Part shown: piece after piece, positions 12,601-25,187 of the stretch
How the letters are laid out: the number at the start of each line of letters is the position of its first letter
Numbering within the stretch: position 1 is the first letter of the stretch
Source: Spinacia oleracea
Lineage: Eukaryota > Streptophyta > Magnoliopsida > Caryophyllales > Amaranthaceae
DNA: 64,000 bases
NCBI RefSeq assembly: GCF_020520425.1
Contig: NC_079490.1
Location: 7,998,001 to 8,062,000 of the forward strand
Direction: 5' to 3'
Notes under the pieces: generated by a model
The model's database searches: none
Told to the model about the DNA's origin: nothing
Seen by the model: the letters and a program-made list of their open reading frames with translations, nothing else
Made by a program: the position numbers and the translations under genes

Positions 12601-14564
12601 ACACACAACATCAAGAACGAACTCATTAAACATATCATCTTATAAACATACATGTATTACCATAGTAGCTCATTCGAATAAAAAAAAAAATCATGGTATC
12701 TTTCTTCTACTTTTCTTTATAGTCGCAACACTATTTTTTACACTAGTTATATATTTTGCTTTGTTTTTTTATATATACGTATGTAATTGATACTTGAGGA
12801 GAAACATATTCCTAATATCAATTTTTTTTATAACTTTTACTTACCATTAATTAAACGGTTTTTTCATGAAATGCCCCCGAGGTTTGCAAAAACGCACCAA
12901 ATACCCTCGCGTCTTTCGAATCACATAATATACCCCTATTTTTTCCTAAGTTTGCACCAAATACCCCTAATCCGACCTTCCGTTAGTCCTCCGTTAAGTC
13001 ATGTTTATAATTCACAGAATGCCCCTATTTTAAAACTTATTGCACAATATACACCTATTTGTAAACTAAGTTGCACAATATCCAAACTGCCTTTTTTTTT
13101 TCTTTTCTCTCCACCCTTTCCTTCTCTTTTCCTGATCCATCTTCTCCGGTGCAAACAATCAAATTCGAAAAATCAATTACTTCCATTCACAATAATCGCC
13201 CACAAATTGGACTAAGATTGGAGAAACAAGAAGGGCGGACTCAGAGAAGAACACACGAGATTGAGCTACTTAAAACACAAAGACTGCAAAAATTGAGCCA
13301 CTTTATCAAAGATATTCAGATCAACAACACTTGCAACAACACTTACAGGGAATTCCTTAACTAAGAGCTTCATACTATCTTAGTAGTAAATGTATTTTAG
13401 CGCTAAGCATAACAAACTAAAACTAACAATTAATCATACACAAAGGAAGATCGTCAAATACAGTGGGGGACTCTTTAGCAAAACAAGGCATCCATCGTAA
13501 TTCAGAGTTTATAGCCTGGTTGTAATTGATTTCCCATCCTCAACCTCCTATGCTGCCAATAACTGGAATGGTTTTGGTTTAGCTAGGGGAAGTGCAATTG
13601 TAATCTCATTCCCAAGTAATAAATGAGAAGATTAACTATCAAAAATAAATAAAAAGCTAAAACTAACAATCAGCCCCTGAATTTGTCAAGAATTCCCAAA
13701 TACAAAGCTAAATGCCTAACTGTATTTGATGCTTATACCTGGCCATTAGCGACGAATAGCAAGTGCAGAATTCAAAGCTAAATTCCCAAATTGAATGTAT
13801 TTGATGCTTCTCTGATATTGCACCACCTGGATAATCACATAACCCCTTCAGCCTCCCACCATCACAACCCCGAAAAAAGGAAAAGGAGGCTCTCTTCTCC
13901 TACCCCCCCCCCCCAATATAAATCCTATTTTTGAATCACAGAATAGCACTACTGCAAAAAAGGGTATAGAGTACTGTTGAAATATAGTTTATAGGACGCC
14001 TTAGAGGCGTTCTCCAACTCAGCGCACTATAAAGTTTATAAAACGGGTAAAATAAACGTTTTATATACCTAGTTATAAAGTACAGTGATAAGAGATAAGC
14101 GTACTCTATTCCCTTCCTAAAATCAGAAAATGAAGAAGGAATATAGAACGGTTAACGTACATAACCGTCTCCTATACTCTATAATAAAGCGCGCCTTCCG
14201 TACATAACCGTCCTCTATTCTTCCTATTAAATATTGAGATACAGAACATCTTCCGTACATAGGCGTACTATATTCTACCCCTTTTTTTTAATATTATTTA
14301 AAAACAGCACGTGCAATTTTTTTTTAATATTTTTTTTAAATAGGATATTACGATTTTGTAAACCAAATCTAAAACGATAAAATATAAATGATATCGACGC
14401 GATCTTTCCAAAAATCCTTTCATTCAATAACAAAATAATATTATTCATTCATTCAATAACAAAATAAATGATCTACACAAGGTACGGAAAAAAAAAATCT
14501 ACCCAAGGTACGGCAAAAATAGAAATCCAATATCACTGTAAAAATAAAAAAATAAAAAAAAACT

Positions 14565-14750
14565 CAACAGCAACAGCGATCAAATTCTCCAGCAACAGCA
14601 GCCCCTGCAGCAGGTACAACAGAGTCTGCAGCAGGTACAACCGAGTATCAGCAGCGTCACAGCAGCGTAACAGGACCGTAACAGCAGCGACAACATCGTC
14701 TGCAGCAACATCGTCTGCAGCAGGAACAGACTCTGCAACAACCATCTCAG
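14565..14750. repeat. CAG/GCA-rich low-complexity stretch
   Basis: Repeated CAGCAACAG, CTGCAGCAGG and CAGCAGCG units occur inside the CACTA. They produce Ser/Thr/Ala-rich frames on both strands that are unlikely to be genes. Confidence 0.6.
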
Positions 14751-15069
14751 CTAGCTTAAGTCACACTAGATCATGAGTATACAAGGTACGACAACAAAAA
14801 TCAAAATTCTTTCCAATGTCAATAAAAAAAAATAGATAGGTAACCATCTCCTTGAGCTTGCCCAACTCACACTAGATCATCATTATCATCATCTTCGTAA
14901 TTTGGTTGGTGATATTCGGTAACGTATTAGATCCATCTCTCCCTTAGCTCGTCAATCGTATTTTTAGAGTACGTGGGTGCTTTGTTAAAAAACTACAAGA
15001 CAAGTTAAAATGTAAGAGTCATAAATGTAACAGTAAATAATGGGAATATACACCAAATAAAAATGTTAA

Positions 15070-15243
15070 TTAGTCAGGAATGAAGAAGAAGAGTTGCTAC
15101 TAATAAATCCAGCGACAAGGGCCTTTGAGGTATTGTCGAGCTCGCCTTATGCTGCGAATCTTCTTAGTTGGGGACTTGGGTATGATGAGGAAGAAGAAAA
15201 GTTGATGATGGAAGAGGGTTCAGGGACGAGTTTCTGGGAGTAG
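15070..15243 (+). pseudogene. F-box-associated-domain-like gene fragment inside the CACTA
   Basis: An open stretch without its own start codon encodes 57 residues before TAG. It contains LLLINPATRAFEVL, then SSPY, then WGLGYDEEEEKL. Plant F-box-associated domains show a 'W/I-N-P-x-T-R' turn followed about 20 residues later by 'G-x-G-Y-D', and that order and spacing are present here. It lacks an F-box and the rest of the domain, so it is at most a fragment, plausibly captured by the transposon. The match is recognised by eye from short motifs. Confidence 0.45.
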
Positions 15244-18200
15244 AATGTGGTATCTGATATTCTGATGGTTTGAAGACATTGAAGAGAAGTATCATTTACA
15301 GCATGCCTTGCCACGTTACTTTGCTATATAACTTGTCATGGAATTTTATTGTAAATTGGCTTTGTATGATGCTTTTTATTGTAACCTAGGAAGTTCGGAT
15401 AGGTTTCGGCCAACAGTTCCCAAAATGGGCAGACACAAATAGCATCATGTATTATTTCAACATAAACACAAGTGCAAAGATTGAATATGTATAACAACCA
15501 GTTTTAGCCAGACCTGATCACCAAGGTGATAGACATAACCGTTTGGGAGTGCATCTATATCGGAAAAACCAAGTGAATTGACCAAATAAAAAAATATTTC
15601 ATGACCTTGAAAATCAATCTAGGAAAAAATTCAAAACAAACAGAACTTTCTATACCCTGTAGAAGACCTGAACTCAAACCAAAAAGTACAACAATGGGGG
15701 GTTTACTAGGGTTAAGAAAAAAAGACATAAGATTAAAGCTCACATGAGCAAAATGGTGTCATCTACATCATAATTGAGCTTAGTCAAATCAAAACAAGTC
15801 AAACGAAAATAGAAGAAAAAATCACAAGGCGTAAAAAAGAAAATAAATAGAGCTCAACTTACTTAACTTCATCAAATCAGGTCCAGAAATTTAATAATCC
15901 CAAGAGCAATCAAACACTCTATCTCCAAACTGCGTCAAACTAGATTCAGAAACAATCCCAAGATCATGAAAATACATAAGAGTAGATGGGCAATAGAAAG
16001 GTTAACCAGATCATCAACAAGAAAAGACATAAGGCTCAAGGAAATACAAAAAACTCTCAGAAATAACCAGCCATACAACCAAATAACGCGACCAAAACTG
16101 GAACTGAATCATCCATTTCACACTCTATCGATTGCTTAAATATGCAAAGGCTTGTCTGAGAAAGCGAAAGCAAGAAAATAGCCACATGACGCAATAAACA
16201 GTAAAATCCTATCAAACTCTCCGAGTTTACCTCCTCCATACATACTTGTGCTTGATAACACTTGAATATGTTCTACCTTAATTGTTGGATGTTTCACCTA
16301 GCAGTAAGCAAGCATGTCCCTTAACCTGCACAAGGTTTGCATTTACAAAATAACCCTCAGATTCATAATCACCCGCATTTGTTAATACCATGCCTGATTC
16401 CTTGGCACAATGTATTAATTAGGAAGTATAAATCACACAACAAACCATGCATAAAAAAATTACCAGTATGGCAGTACCATATTATGTAGATTGATCTTAG
16501 TTAAATACTCGAGACGAGAACAACTACATTGCTAGCCTTATTATTGTTTAATTCATTCACCCATACCATACACAGGTCGCTCAAAACTGAGAAATGATCT
16601 TACCTTGATTAAAACAAATCATTTCCAACTTATTTAGCCCCTAAATTTACTTCTCCTTTATCTGAGAACTACTAGCACTAATCACAAAAAAGTACACTGC
16701 AGTTTCATACTAATGATCCTAGTTTGTTACAAAATCATACTACAAAATTCGCATAATCGTTTAATTGCTGATTTGAGCATCTACAATTTCCACAAATATC
16801 ACGTTTAGTTCAAATTTTACCAAAATGGAGAGTACTCGATTTTACATCACAACAAAACTTTTGCAGATTCATGTAAAAATTACTAATTCAAAGAAGAAAC
16901 AAAAATTATTCAGAATGAATATAAACAGAGAGATAAAAATGATATAATGAAATTAATCCGATCTTCAGTTACTGCAAGCGAAATAATAGCAATCAGAAAC
17001 AAAATTCAAGAGGTAGTCACAAACTTTTGCAGATTCAACTAAATAAATAAACAAAAAATTGAAATACAAATAGTTTACAATAAGAATTCCTCATTCATAT
17101 ATTATAATTTGATGATAACGAACGTTCATAAACCCCAGGGTTATTAGTTGAAGAAATAATAGGTAACAAAAAATACAAACCTCGGAATTGACAACGGCGG
17201 TGGGACTGACGGTGTTCATCGGAGGTTGCGATACAGTGGAGCGGCATTATAGTGGAGCAACGGTAGAGGATGGGAGATCCGGTGCGGTGGTGCACGGTTT
17301 TTCCCTTGGTTTTGCGTGAGAATCGAAGCTATTTTTGGCTTTTGGTTTTGCGTGGGTCAAAGTAATTGCTAAAGTTTTCTTCCGCCCAACTTATACTTTG
17401 ATAGTCTTGTTTTCCAATTGTTTGAGGAGGAAAGAAAAACTTATTAGAATTAATTCATTAATTTACGTTACATATACAACTATTTTGGGAACAAATTTTG
17501 TTTTTTGTATGGTAAATATTTTGGTAAATAATATTATAAAACGGTAAATAATAATATAAAATGGTAAATGAGAACAAATTTTGTTTTTTGTATGGTAAAT
17601 AAAATAAAATAAAATATAAAACTGCTTTATATTTTATCAGTTATTATAAATTTAATTTTTTATTTTATCATGGTAAATAATATAAAATGGTTAGGTAAGA
17701 TCACCGTTTTCTATTCTTTTATTCACAAAACTGTTACAAGAGAAACGCGTTCTCTATAATCCTATAATACGCTCAACAAACTTAACCGTTCTCTATTTAG
17801 CGTCTCCTATTCCAACTTTTGTAGTAGTGTAGTAGAATACCCCTATTTTTCTCTCCCACCTCATTTCTTTTTTTCTCTAGAAATCATTGGAGCCAACACC
17901 AATCGATCAACAAAGAAACAACACAACAAAATCCAAGCCAAATAGCAAAACCAACACAACAACGACTAACACGGAGCAACGGTGTCAGGGCGAGATACAA
18001 CCAGTAGCGCGGTAGGCCGGTGGCGGAGAAGTGAGGGCCACAATTCACGAGCCGACGACCGAGCCGACGACCGGTGGTGGGTCTCCGACAAGGCGACAAC
18101 GGTTGGAGGTGGGCGGCGGCGATCGACGTTAATTTAAGAGCAAAGATTTGAAGAGTTGATAGGGGTTTGCGTGAGGTTTCTAAACCTTACTCGCCGGCGA

Positions 18201-18598
18201 CCAGAGAGCAGGAGGAAGAACATCTGAGAGGAGAGAGAAAGAGAAAGAAGTTGAGAATTTTTTTTTTTTTGGAATTTATGTCGAAAAACATGTATTAAGG
18301 GCAAAATAGTAAAATGTTACTAACGGCAGACTAACGTCTGTTAACTGAAGGTGCATTTCATGAACAGTACGGAAAAATAGGGGTATAGTATGTGATTCAA
18401 AAGACGCGAGGGTATTTGGTGCGTTTTTGCAAACCTCGGGGGCATTTCATGAAAAAACCGTTAATTAAATATATATATTATTCAAGTTATACATTGATAA
18501 GTGTGAAAAATAAAATGCTGCACATAACATTGGTCACGTTCTAAGTTTTGCAAAGTTTGGATGAAATATTATCCAGTAGCTTTAAATTTAAGACATGT

Positions 18599-19446
18599 TC
18601 AGAGCTGTCAAAACGGTTACTCGAGTCGGGTCCGGGTCTGGTTATCTCGGGTCTCGGGTCATGAACTGGTCGGGTCGTGTCGGGTCATTTTATCACCGGG
18701 TACAGGTTGGGTTCAGTCAGGTTCGGTCAGGTTGAAAATTTGTCGGGTCATGTCGAGTTATTTTTACATTTCGGTTTAGGTCGGGTTCGGTTCGGGTTCG
18801 GGTCGGGACTTTTTCTAGCCGGGTACAATTATGGATTCGGGTCATAACGAGTCGGGTCAAGTTCGGATCGGATAATTACCGGGTCGATTATAATTCAGGT
18901 CGGGTTAAGACCGGGTACGATAGCTATCAGGATTAGTCAAGTTTTAACCTTATAATTAACTTTTATTAATTTGGTTAAATTTGGTTTAGCGTTTTTCACT
19001 TGTTCTAGATTAGGTAATTATAAAAAAATATATTAACTTGATTTAAGTTATTATTTAGTTAGGTCAATGACAAATCGGGTTGTCAACAAGTCGCGTAAAT
19101 TCAGGTAACGGATTGTCACGAATTGAGTCGATAACAGGTTTCATGGAATTATAATTGGTTTCGGGTTGACATCGGGTCGGGTGTTGAATCGGGTTCGGGT
19201 CATTTTTCGGTCGGGTAAGCTGACTCAGTTTTGTTATCGGTTATATTTCGGTCGGGTATCAAGTTCGGGTTCGGGTCATGCATTAACGGGTCGAAATCAG
19301 TCGTCGGTTTTAACGGGTTGGCTACGGTCGGGTTACGGGTTTCCTATTTTAACAAAATTTCGGATCTCGGATCGGGTCCGGGTCCTTAAAAATACAGGTC
19401 GGTTCAGGTCGGTTTTTCGGGTCGGGTCAATTTTTGACAGCTCTGA
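18599..19446. mobile_element. Inverted-repeat element rich in TCGGGTC, hAT-like ends
   Basis: The left end TCAGAGCTGTCAAAA and the right end TTTTTGACAGCTCTGA are near-perfect inverted repeats. The interior is almost entirely variants of TCGGGTCGGGTTC with an AT-rich core (18960-19060). The CAG...CTG ends recall hAT MITEs. No 8-bp target duplication is visible, so the flanks have decayed or the boundaries are shifted. Confidence 0.6.
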
Positions 19447-19856
19447 CAATTAAATTATGAAGTACCAAGTACTTTGTATATGAATTTGTTACACGTGGAC
19501 GAATTCCTTGATTACTAATATTAATTTATAAAGCTTGGAATAGTATAGAAGAAATCACACATTTGAAATTTCGAATCACGGGCCTTATTTATACTTTGCA
19601 TTACCCTTATTACTTGATAAATTTTTTAAAAGAAACGTTGATGGTTTGAAGCCTTGAACGTTGACGGGGCTAACCTGAGACTTAGAGGTTGTCGGATTAC
19701 CAGTCATTTAAATCGGAAAGATGTTGTAAATGGAAATAGTTAGTTGTAATAGTCCGTATATAGTAGCAAAACCCTATACACCCCGACGTGTCATGCGATA
19801 CAGAAAATAATCGTTTTCTTTTAAATAAACTCGTTTATGTGCAACTAAGTTACATC
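19447..19856. other. Intergenic, nothing recognised
   Basis: AT-rich sequence with no supported gene or bounded repeat. Confidence 0.35.
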
Positions 19857-20123
19857 CAGGGAAGGAATTAGGGGGGCCTGGCGGGGGCCATGGTTCCCCA
19901 TGATATGTTCAAGTATTAAATATGTACTACAAAATCACGTGTCTAGTATACCTCAAGTGCTTATTTTCCTTAAAAATTGGAGGTGCAATGAGGTACAAGG
20001 TTTGATTTTTAGCTCTCTCAATTTTATACTTAATTTTCTTATTTTAATTTTGTTTTTCAATGTTATAAAAATTATATGTTAAAATTTGGCCCCTGCTATG
20101 TATAATTTTTGGTTCCGCTACTG
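19857..20123. mobile_element. hAT-type MITE, 267 bp
   Basis: It starts CAGGGAAGGAATTAGGGG and ends TTTGGTTCCGCTACTG, imperfect inverted ends of the CAG...CTG type. The same 8 bp, GTTACATC, lies on both sides (19849-19856 and 20124-20131), the duplication length of hAT transposons. It has no coding capacity. Confidence 0.8.
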
Positions 20124-20131
20124 GTTACATC

Positions 20132-21264
20132 AATAAGCTAGTGCTCTAATGATAGTTAAGGTTTGCTACAATGATCCAAAGTTGATCTATAGGTCATTAA
20201 TTTTCAATATAAATTACAAATTGGAAGAAAATGACGAGCATGTGATCTATTTTACATAAACCTCCCACTTTTAACTATTAAATTAAAACTTTATTGATAG
20301 ATGCATTTTGTTATTAATGAGTTAATGAATATTAGTGATAAGCTTTCTATAAAATCCTGAATTCGGCACAAGTAAAACAAAATAAAAGTTCGGCAAAATG
20401 GCAACACGCTATTTATGTTGATTTAGCATGATGATATATGTGCATGTCGACGAACACCGACTTGACACTTGACATATTAATCCTAAGTTTTTCCAATTTA
20501 ATTATTTTCTCAATTATAATGTGAGAGATCGTGACTTCATTTTCATTACCACTCACAAAATATGTATGCCAACCGACAATTCTTAGGGCCCACTGCTTAT
20601 GTGGGACCCATCAACAATCACATTGGTGTTTCATTGTCGCTAATTCGTCCAAGTTCATCTCATTTCCCATTAATTTAGTTTACTTTTACCTTGCTAGTTG
20701 TTGGACCATGCGCTAACGCGCACGATCCCCAAGGTATACAAACTTATTTTGCATAAGTGTTACGTAAAAGACTGTCATTTACAAGTTACATTAATCCTAG
20801 ATTAGCAATGCTAAAGTTCGATTTGCATGTAATTGATAATACGAAATCATAAATACGTTTACAACATTAGTGTAATTGATATTGTATAGCATTCCACAAG
20901 CAACATTAAACTCACTACAATTATTATTGTAGCATTCTACGTGCAACATTAGCTACGTGCTTCTATATTAATGAAACTATTTAATGAGGAAAGGCATAAA
21001 TTTTACAACCCGTCATTAGAAAACCAATAAAGAATCACAAAAACCTCTAATTATATTAACACAAGGTCGCATCTTCAATCGTGACAACATTAATAAGGCA
21101 AAGGTTATAACCGTAAGTACTCTATTCTTAAGGAAAATACAAAAATATAAACATGAAGGAAATTGGGGGTAATTCAGGTAATTCACTATTGTGTGAATAG
21201 TAAACAAAGTATGAGACTTTATAAGTGTTAGGATAAGTTGGAAAAGATTAGTACATATATATTA
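20132..21264. other. Intergenic, nothing recognised
   Basis: AT-rich sequence. Small open frames here lack family motifs or splice context. Confidence 0.35.
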
Positions 21265-21520
21265 GGAACCGTTTTATTGGACTTATTTAGATTGTACTTA
21301 TATTATCTGAATTAATTTGAATTTAACTGATTTTATCTGAATTATTTTATCTGAAAAAAAATTATTTTGTCTGAAATAAACTTATTTGTGGGTGAAAATG
21401 TTTGAAAAAAACTTGTTTTTACAGAACATATATTACCTGAACTTATCTGAAATTATATGAATTTATCTGGACTTATTTTGTCTGAATAAGTCAAAATAAG
21501 TCTAACAGGATAGAACTTTG
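21265..21520. repeat. TTATCTGAACTTATC-rich inverted-repeat MITE
   Basis: The ends are imperfectly inverted (CCGTTTTATTGGACTTATTT against AATAAGTCTAACAGGATAG inverted), and the interior repeats TTATCTGAA and ACTTATT motifs. A partial copy is at 62550-62640. I cannot assign the superfamily. Confidence 0.5.
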
Positions 21521-21748
21521 ATTAGTTGATAATTTATCATGGACAAATGGATAAAGTTCGGAAGGGCAATGATCTTCGTAGTCTTGTTATACAACAAATT
21601 TCACTAATTTAACAAGGTAAAGGGTAATAGATTTCCATCTTTTTTAACATGCGACCAAACAATAAACTCAAAAGAAGAGTTAGGAAATAAAAACATCATC
21701 TTAGATAGAGGCTAAATCTGAAAAACAGGTAGACCGCAATTTAGAAGG

Positions 21749-22009
21749 TGGACTATGGTGCACATAGAACATGGTGTACCTTAAAAACACTAGTATATAA
21801 TTGAAAGACCATCTGGTTACGAGAAAAGAACATGAGTATTTTTTTTTATTTAGGTTTTTAATAAATAATAAAATAATATATTATTTTTATAACAAAAAAG
21901 TGAAATATTATATCGCATGTTTTTTTGCCGTAGTGTCATGTTCTTTTGCTTATGCACATATGTTCTTTTGGTGCACCATGCTCTATGTGCACCACGATCC
22001 ATAGTCCAC
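21749..22009. mobile_element. Inverted-repeat MITE with GTGGACTATGG ends
   Basis: The left end GTGGACTATGGTGCACATAG pairs with a right end that inverts to GTGGACTATGG, a 7-base insertion, then TGCACATAGAGCATGG. The interior is AT-rich. No convincing target duplication is seen. Confidence 0.6.
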
Positions 22010-22495
22010 GGATTGCTTCAAGCCAACTTTGTGCAACCCATACAAGTTGGCAAAACATAAGGCCATACATTCGGCTATCTTTGGAGGCCAACCTTGTCGA
22101 ATCCTCCGTGTTCCAACAAATATAACTTCACCAGAGGAGTTCCTGATTTCCGCACCTAACCCAACTCATTCCTAATCACACCAAATGTTAATACAAAAAA
22201 CTAAACAGAGTTATGTTTTTTACTTGTCGACCATATTGACACCCCTAACTCCTTTACCATAGAGTATCGAACGTAAGATGAGAGTGTGACGGTAAAATTA
22301 GGAGTGAAGCAATATTATTTATAAGGTTTAGGAATCGAACTATTTTCAGTTTATTCCCCGTTATTGAAACCTAATAGCCGGTTCTTGAACTGTGTTCCCA
22401 ACTTCCCGTTGGAAAATAATCTCAACCTTTTCGTGATAAAAATAAGGAAATTCCCATTGGTACACTCTTATTATTAGCTTTAGCCAATGGTACAC

Positions 22496-25182
22496 TGTAA
22501 TACCCCGAAATTTTTAAACTCGATTTATTAAAATTAATAATATTTTATTAACGTAATTTCGTTTTAATTATTAGAAATAATTTAAAAATTTCGTTATTTT
22601 AAACGTTTTTACGATTTATTTTAAACGATAAATTTATAAACGAAAATTTATTTATTTTTCGTTAACGATATATTTTACGAGACTTTGTTTTAATTAAACA
22701 TTTCTATTTTTAGTAGTTTCCAAAAATGGCAACCCAATTTCTGAATTTATTCCAACTGTGTAAAATTACAAAAATGCCCTTAGAAAATCAAAAATTCCAT
22801 TTTTCCTCTTCTCTTTGCTTTCCACGTACATTGCAAGAATGAAGAAAATTCTTCATTCCTCTCCTTCCCTCAATTCAGTCTTGATTCATGCCTTGCTCCC
22901 CAAGGACTTTAGCTTCTCTTTCACTCTACTTAAAACTATAAATCAGAGCAAATATCTGCCCCAATTCTTCATTCAATCAGCTCAAATTTCAAGTTGAATT
23001 TCAATAACTAAAAATCAATACCACCCCCTTTTGCTTACTGTTTGTTCGAACCACCACCGCCGGTGGCTTCCGCCACTGCAACCTACCACCACCACCATTA
23101 CCCGCCACTGCCTACCACCCTATCAACACCACCACTGTCGCCTAACACCACCACGACCACCATCCATCACCATACTTCCCCTGCTTCTCGGTCACCCACC
23201 TCCCCTGCCTCTCTCTTTCTTCGTCCCTTGCGGCACCATCAGCGTCGCACCACTGCTCCCAACCACCTTCGCCACCGTGCGAACCCACCTCCTTCCCCAA
23301 TCCCCGGCGAGACGCCGCCCAGAATCGCCCTAGAACACCCCCGAACTCCCCTGTTTCTCTCCCTTGTCTTCGCCTTGCTCGTGCTCCCCCTTCCTTTCTC
23401 TCGATGTCGCAGCACCCACAACCACCATCATCGGCGACCTTTCGCGCCGCCGTATCGCCCAGAACCGCCGCCCAGACCTCCGGTCACCTTCTCCCCTTTC
23501 CTCCCCTTCCCCTGTTTCCCCTGTTCGCTCAACCACCTTTCCCCCTTCTTTGTTGTTTCGCCGCCGCGAAACCAACCTCACCACCGTCGCCTTCGCCAGT
23601 GCAGACTTGCGACGCCGGACCACCGAACCGAGCCACCAAGGCCGCCGCCCAACCTCCCCTCTTTCCTCCCCTGTTCGTGCCCTGTTTCGCACCCCCTTCC
23701 CTCTTTGGTCGACTTTTAGAAAACCAAAATGCCTGATTTTATTTGCTTGCTTTAATAAACCCAAAACACAAGCTGGCCCAATTATGGATCTTTGGGCTTT
23801 GGTTAAAACAAATATGAATTTTCAGATTTTTCAATTAATCAATATTTATGTTTTAATGAATTTTGTTTTGATATAATTATTCATTATTAAATCGTTATTA
23901 TTTTCCTAAAATAAATTACTAGATTTATTTATCAAAAACGGAATTTAAATAATATTTATGAAAATTGATTTATGATATACATATATTGTTTGATTAAAAT
24001 TTTGATTTATAATGTTTTTAGTAAAATTATGAAATTATATTTCTTATTCGTTATTTATAAATTCTTTACTTATAAAATTTATTATTTATAAAATATAAAT
24101 TTTAGGTTATTATCGTTTTAATAACTAATTCAATGGTTTAATATTCAAAAGAAATCGGACTTGGAGCTCAGGACGAACGATCCATCGAACAGGAAGTATA
24201 AACTACGGTTGAGGTAACATCTATTGCTAACACCCACAATCCCCTTATAAAATGTGTTTATGTGATTATGAAATATGTTTATAATGATGTGTTTTTATTG
24301 GATTGTGGGGTATGAAATGTATTTATGAAGTGTGTTTTATGAATGATGATATTTAAATATGTTTATGAATGATTTTATAAGATGATGTTTATGAGTTATG
24401 AATAAGATACGAAACATGATAAATAAAAGTGTAACAGGTTCTGGCAGTTAGTGGGGTTACTATTTCTAGGTCGTGCACGTACCGCCGTACCGCGGGACAC
24501 CCAACAAGGGAGAGTGCTCCTTGAGGGTTACCGCAAGCTAAAAGAGAAACTATTTAGGTACGGGCGTATGTCCAACAAGGGAGAGTGCTCCTTGAGGACT
24601 ATCGCAAGGTGGGAGACGTCCCGCAAGGCTAACTTGTCAGTTACCAAGTAAAAAGAAGGTTTTAAGAAAGATAATGGGAACTATCAAAGTTTCAAGTTAT
24701 AAATGATGTTTTATTGCATTTATGAAAATGTTTTACTATGTTCTATTCTCCCTGATTGCAAAGTAAATAAAATGAATTGAAATGAGTTTACGCTGTTAGG
24801 GTAGTATGTTACTGGGCCTCGGCTCACGATGTTGCTTTTGTTTTAGGTACGAAGAAGATCATGGGATGCCTTAGAGTGAGGATGCAACCATCAAATTCAC
24901 GATCGATGTTTAGTAGAGACAATTATGTCATTAGTAATAAAGGGATGTATTAATTAAACTCTAAGTTTGATCTCATGATTTGAGTTAGATTTTAATACTA
25001 ATATTAACCAAATGCTAAAAGTATTTATTATTAAAGTTTATTTAGTAATTTAAAAAGGTTATGTCGCCTTGTATTTTCCACGAGGGAAATACGGCAAGTG
25101 ACGCTCCGACTAAATTAGGATTTCCGCTGCTAATTAAAGATAATTAACCTAATTAATGGTGTTTAGAAGTCGGGGCGTTACA
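22496..25182 (+). mobile_element. Solo LTR of the Ty3/gypsy family, 2.69 kb
   Basis: It starts TGTAATACCCCGAAATT and ends GTCGGGGCGTTACA, with the same 5 bp, TACAC, on both sides (22491-22495 and 25183-25187). No internal domain is attached, so it is a solo LTR left by recombination between two LTRs. It is the inverted relative of 7943-10648. The C-rich stretch 23040-23710 gives overlapping proline-rich frames on one strand and basic frames on the other, which I treat as non-genic LTR sequence. Confidence 0.9.
24488..24620 (+). repeat. Direct repeat inside the solo LTR
   Basis: CCAACAAGGGAGAGTGCTCC followed by TTGAGG occurs twice about 78 bp apart. The equivalent site of the minus-strand LTR carries an unrelated short repeat. 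Confidence 0.6.
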
Positions 25183-25187
25183 TACAC

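Larger units (their letters stand above)
13947..17829. mobile_element. Non-autonomous CACTA (En/Spm) element
   Basis: The left end is CACTACTGCAAAAAAGGG and the right end inverts to CACTACTACAAAAGTTGG. A TAG target duplication flanks it (13944-13946 and 17830-17832). Subterminal regions (about 13970-14280 and 17700-17820) carry repeated motifs such as ACCGTCCTCTATT and ACCGTTCTCTATTT in both orientations, as CACTA transposase-binding regions do. No transposase is recognisable. Interior contents include a CAG-rich stretch (about 14565-14750) and an F-box-associated-like fragment (15070-15243). The remainder, 15244-17700, holds nothing I recognise. Confidence 0.85.
12856..18460. mobile_element. 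Non-autonomous Mutator-like element with a nested CACTA
   Basis: The two ends form an inverted repeat of about 95 bp starting CGGTTTTTTCATGAAATGCC, nearly identical, then diverging. The flanks carry the same 9 bp, TTAATTAAA (12847-12855 and 18461-18469), the size expected for Mutator-like transposition. Without the CACTA at 13947-17829 the element is about 1.7 kb. No transposase frame is seen. A GC-rich block at 17990-18120 differs from the rest and could be captured host sequence, but I recognise no gene in it. Confidence 0.85.

Noticed and set aside
14468..14776. 102-residue Ser/Thr/Ala frame and its antisense counterpart
   Set aside because: Produced by CAG-type repeats within the CACTA element. 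No conserved motif.
17884..18099. Minus-strand 71-residue frame in the GC-rich end of the MULE
   Set aside because: The composition differs from its surroundings and capture is possible, but no motif or family could be recognised.
23031..23876. Overlapping proline-rich and arginine-rich frames
   Set aside because: Same LTR segment in inverse orientation, with a TACAC-bounded solo LTR around it. Not an independent gene.
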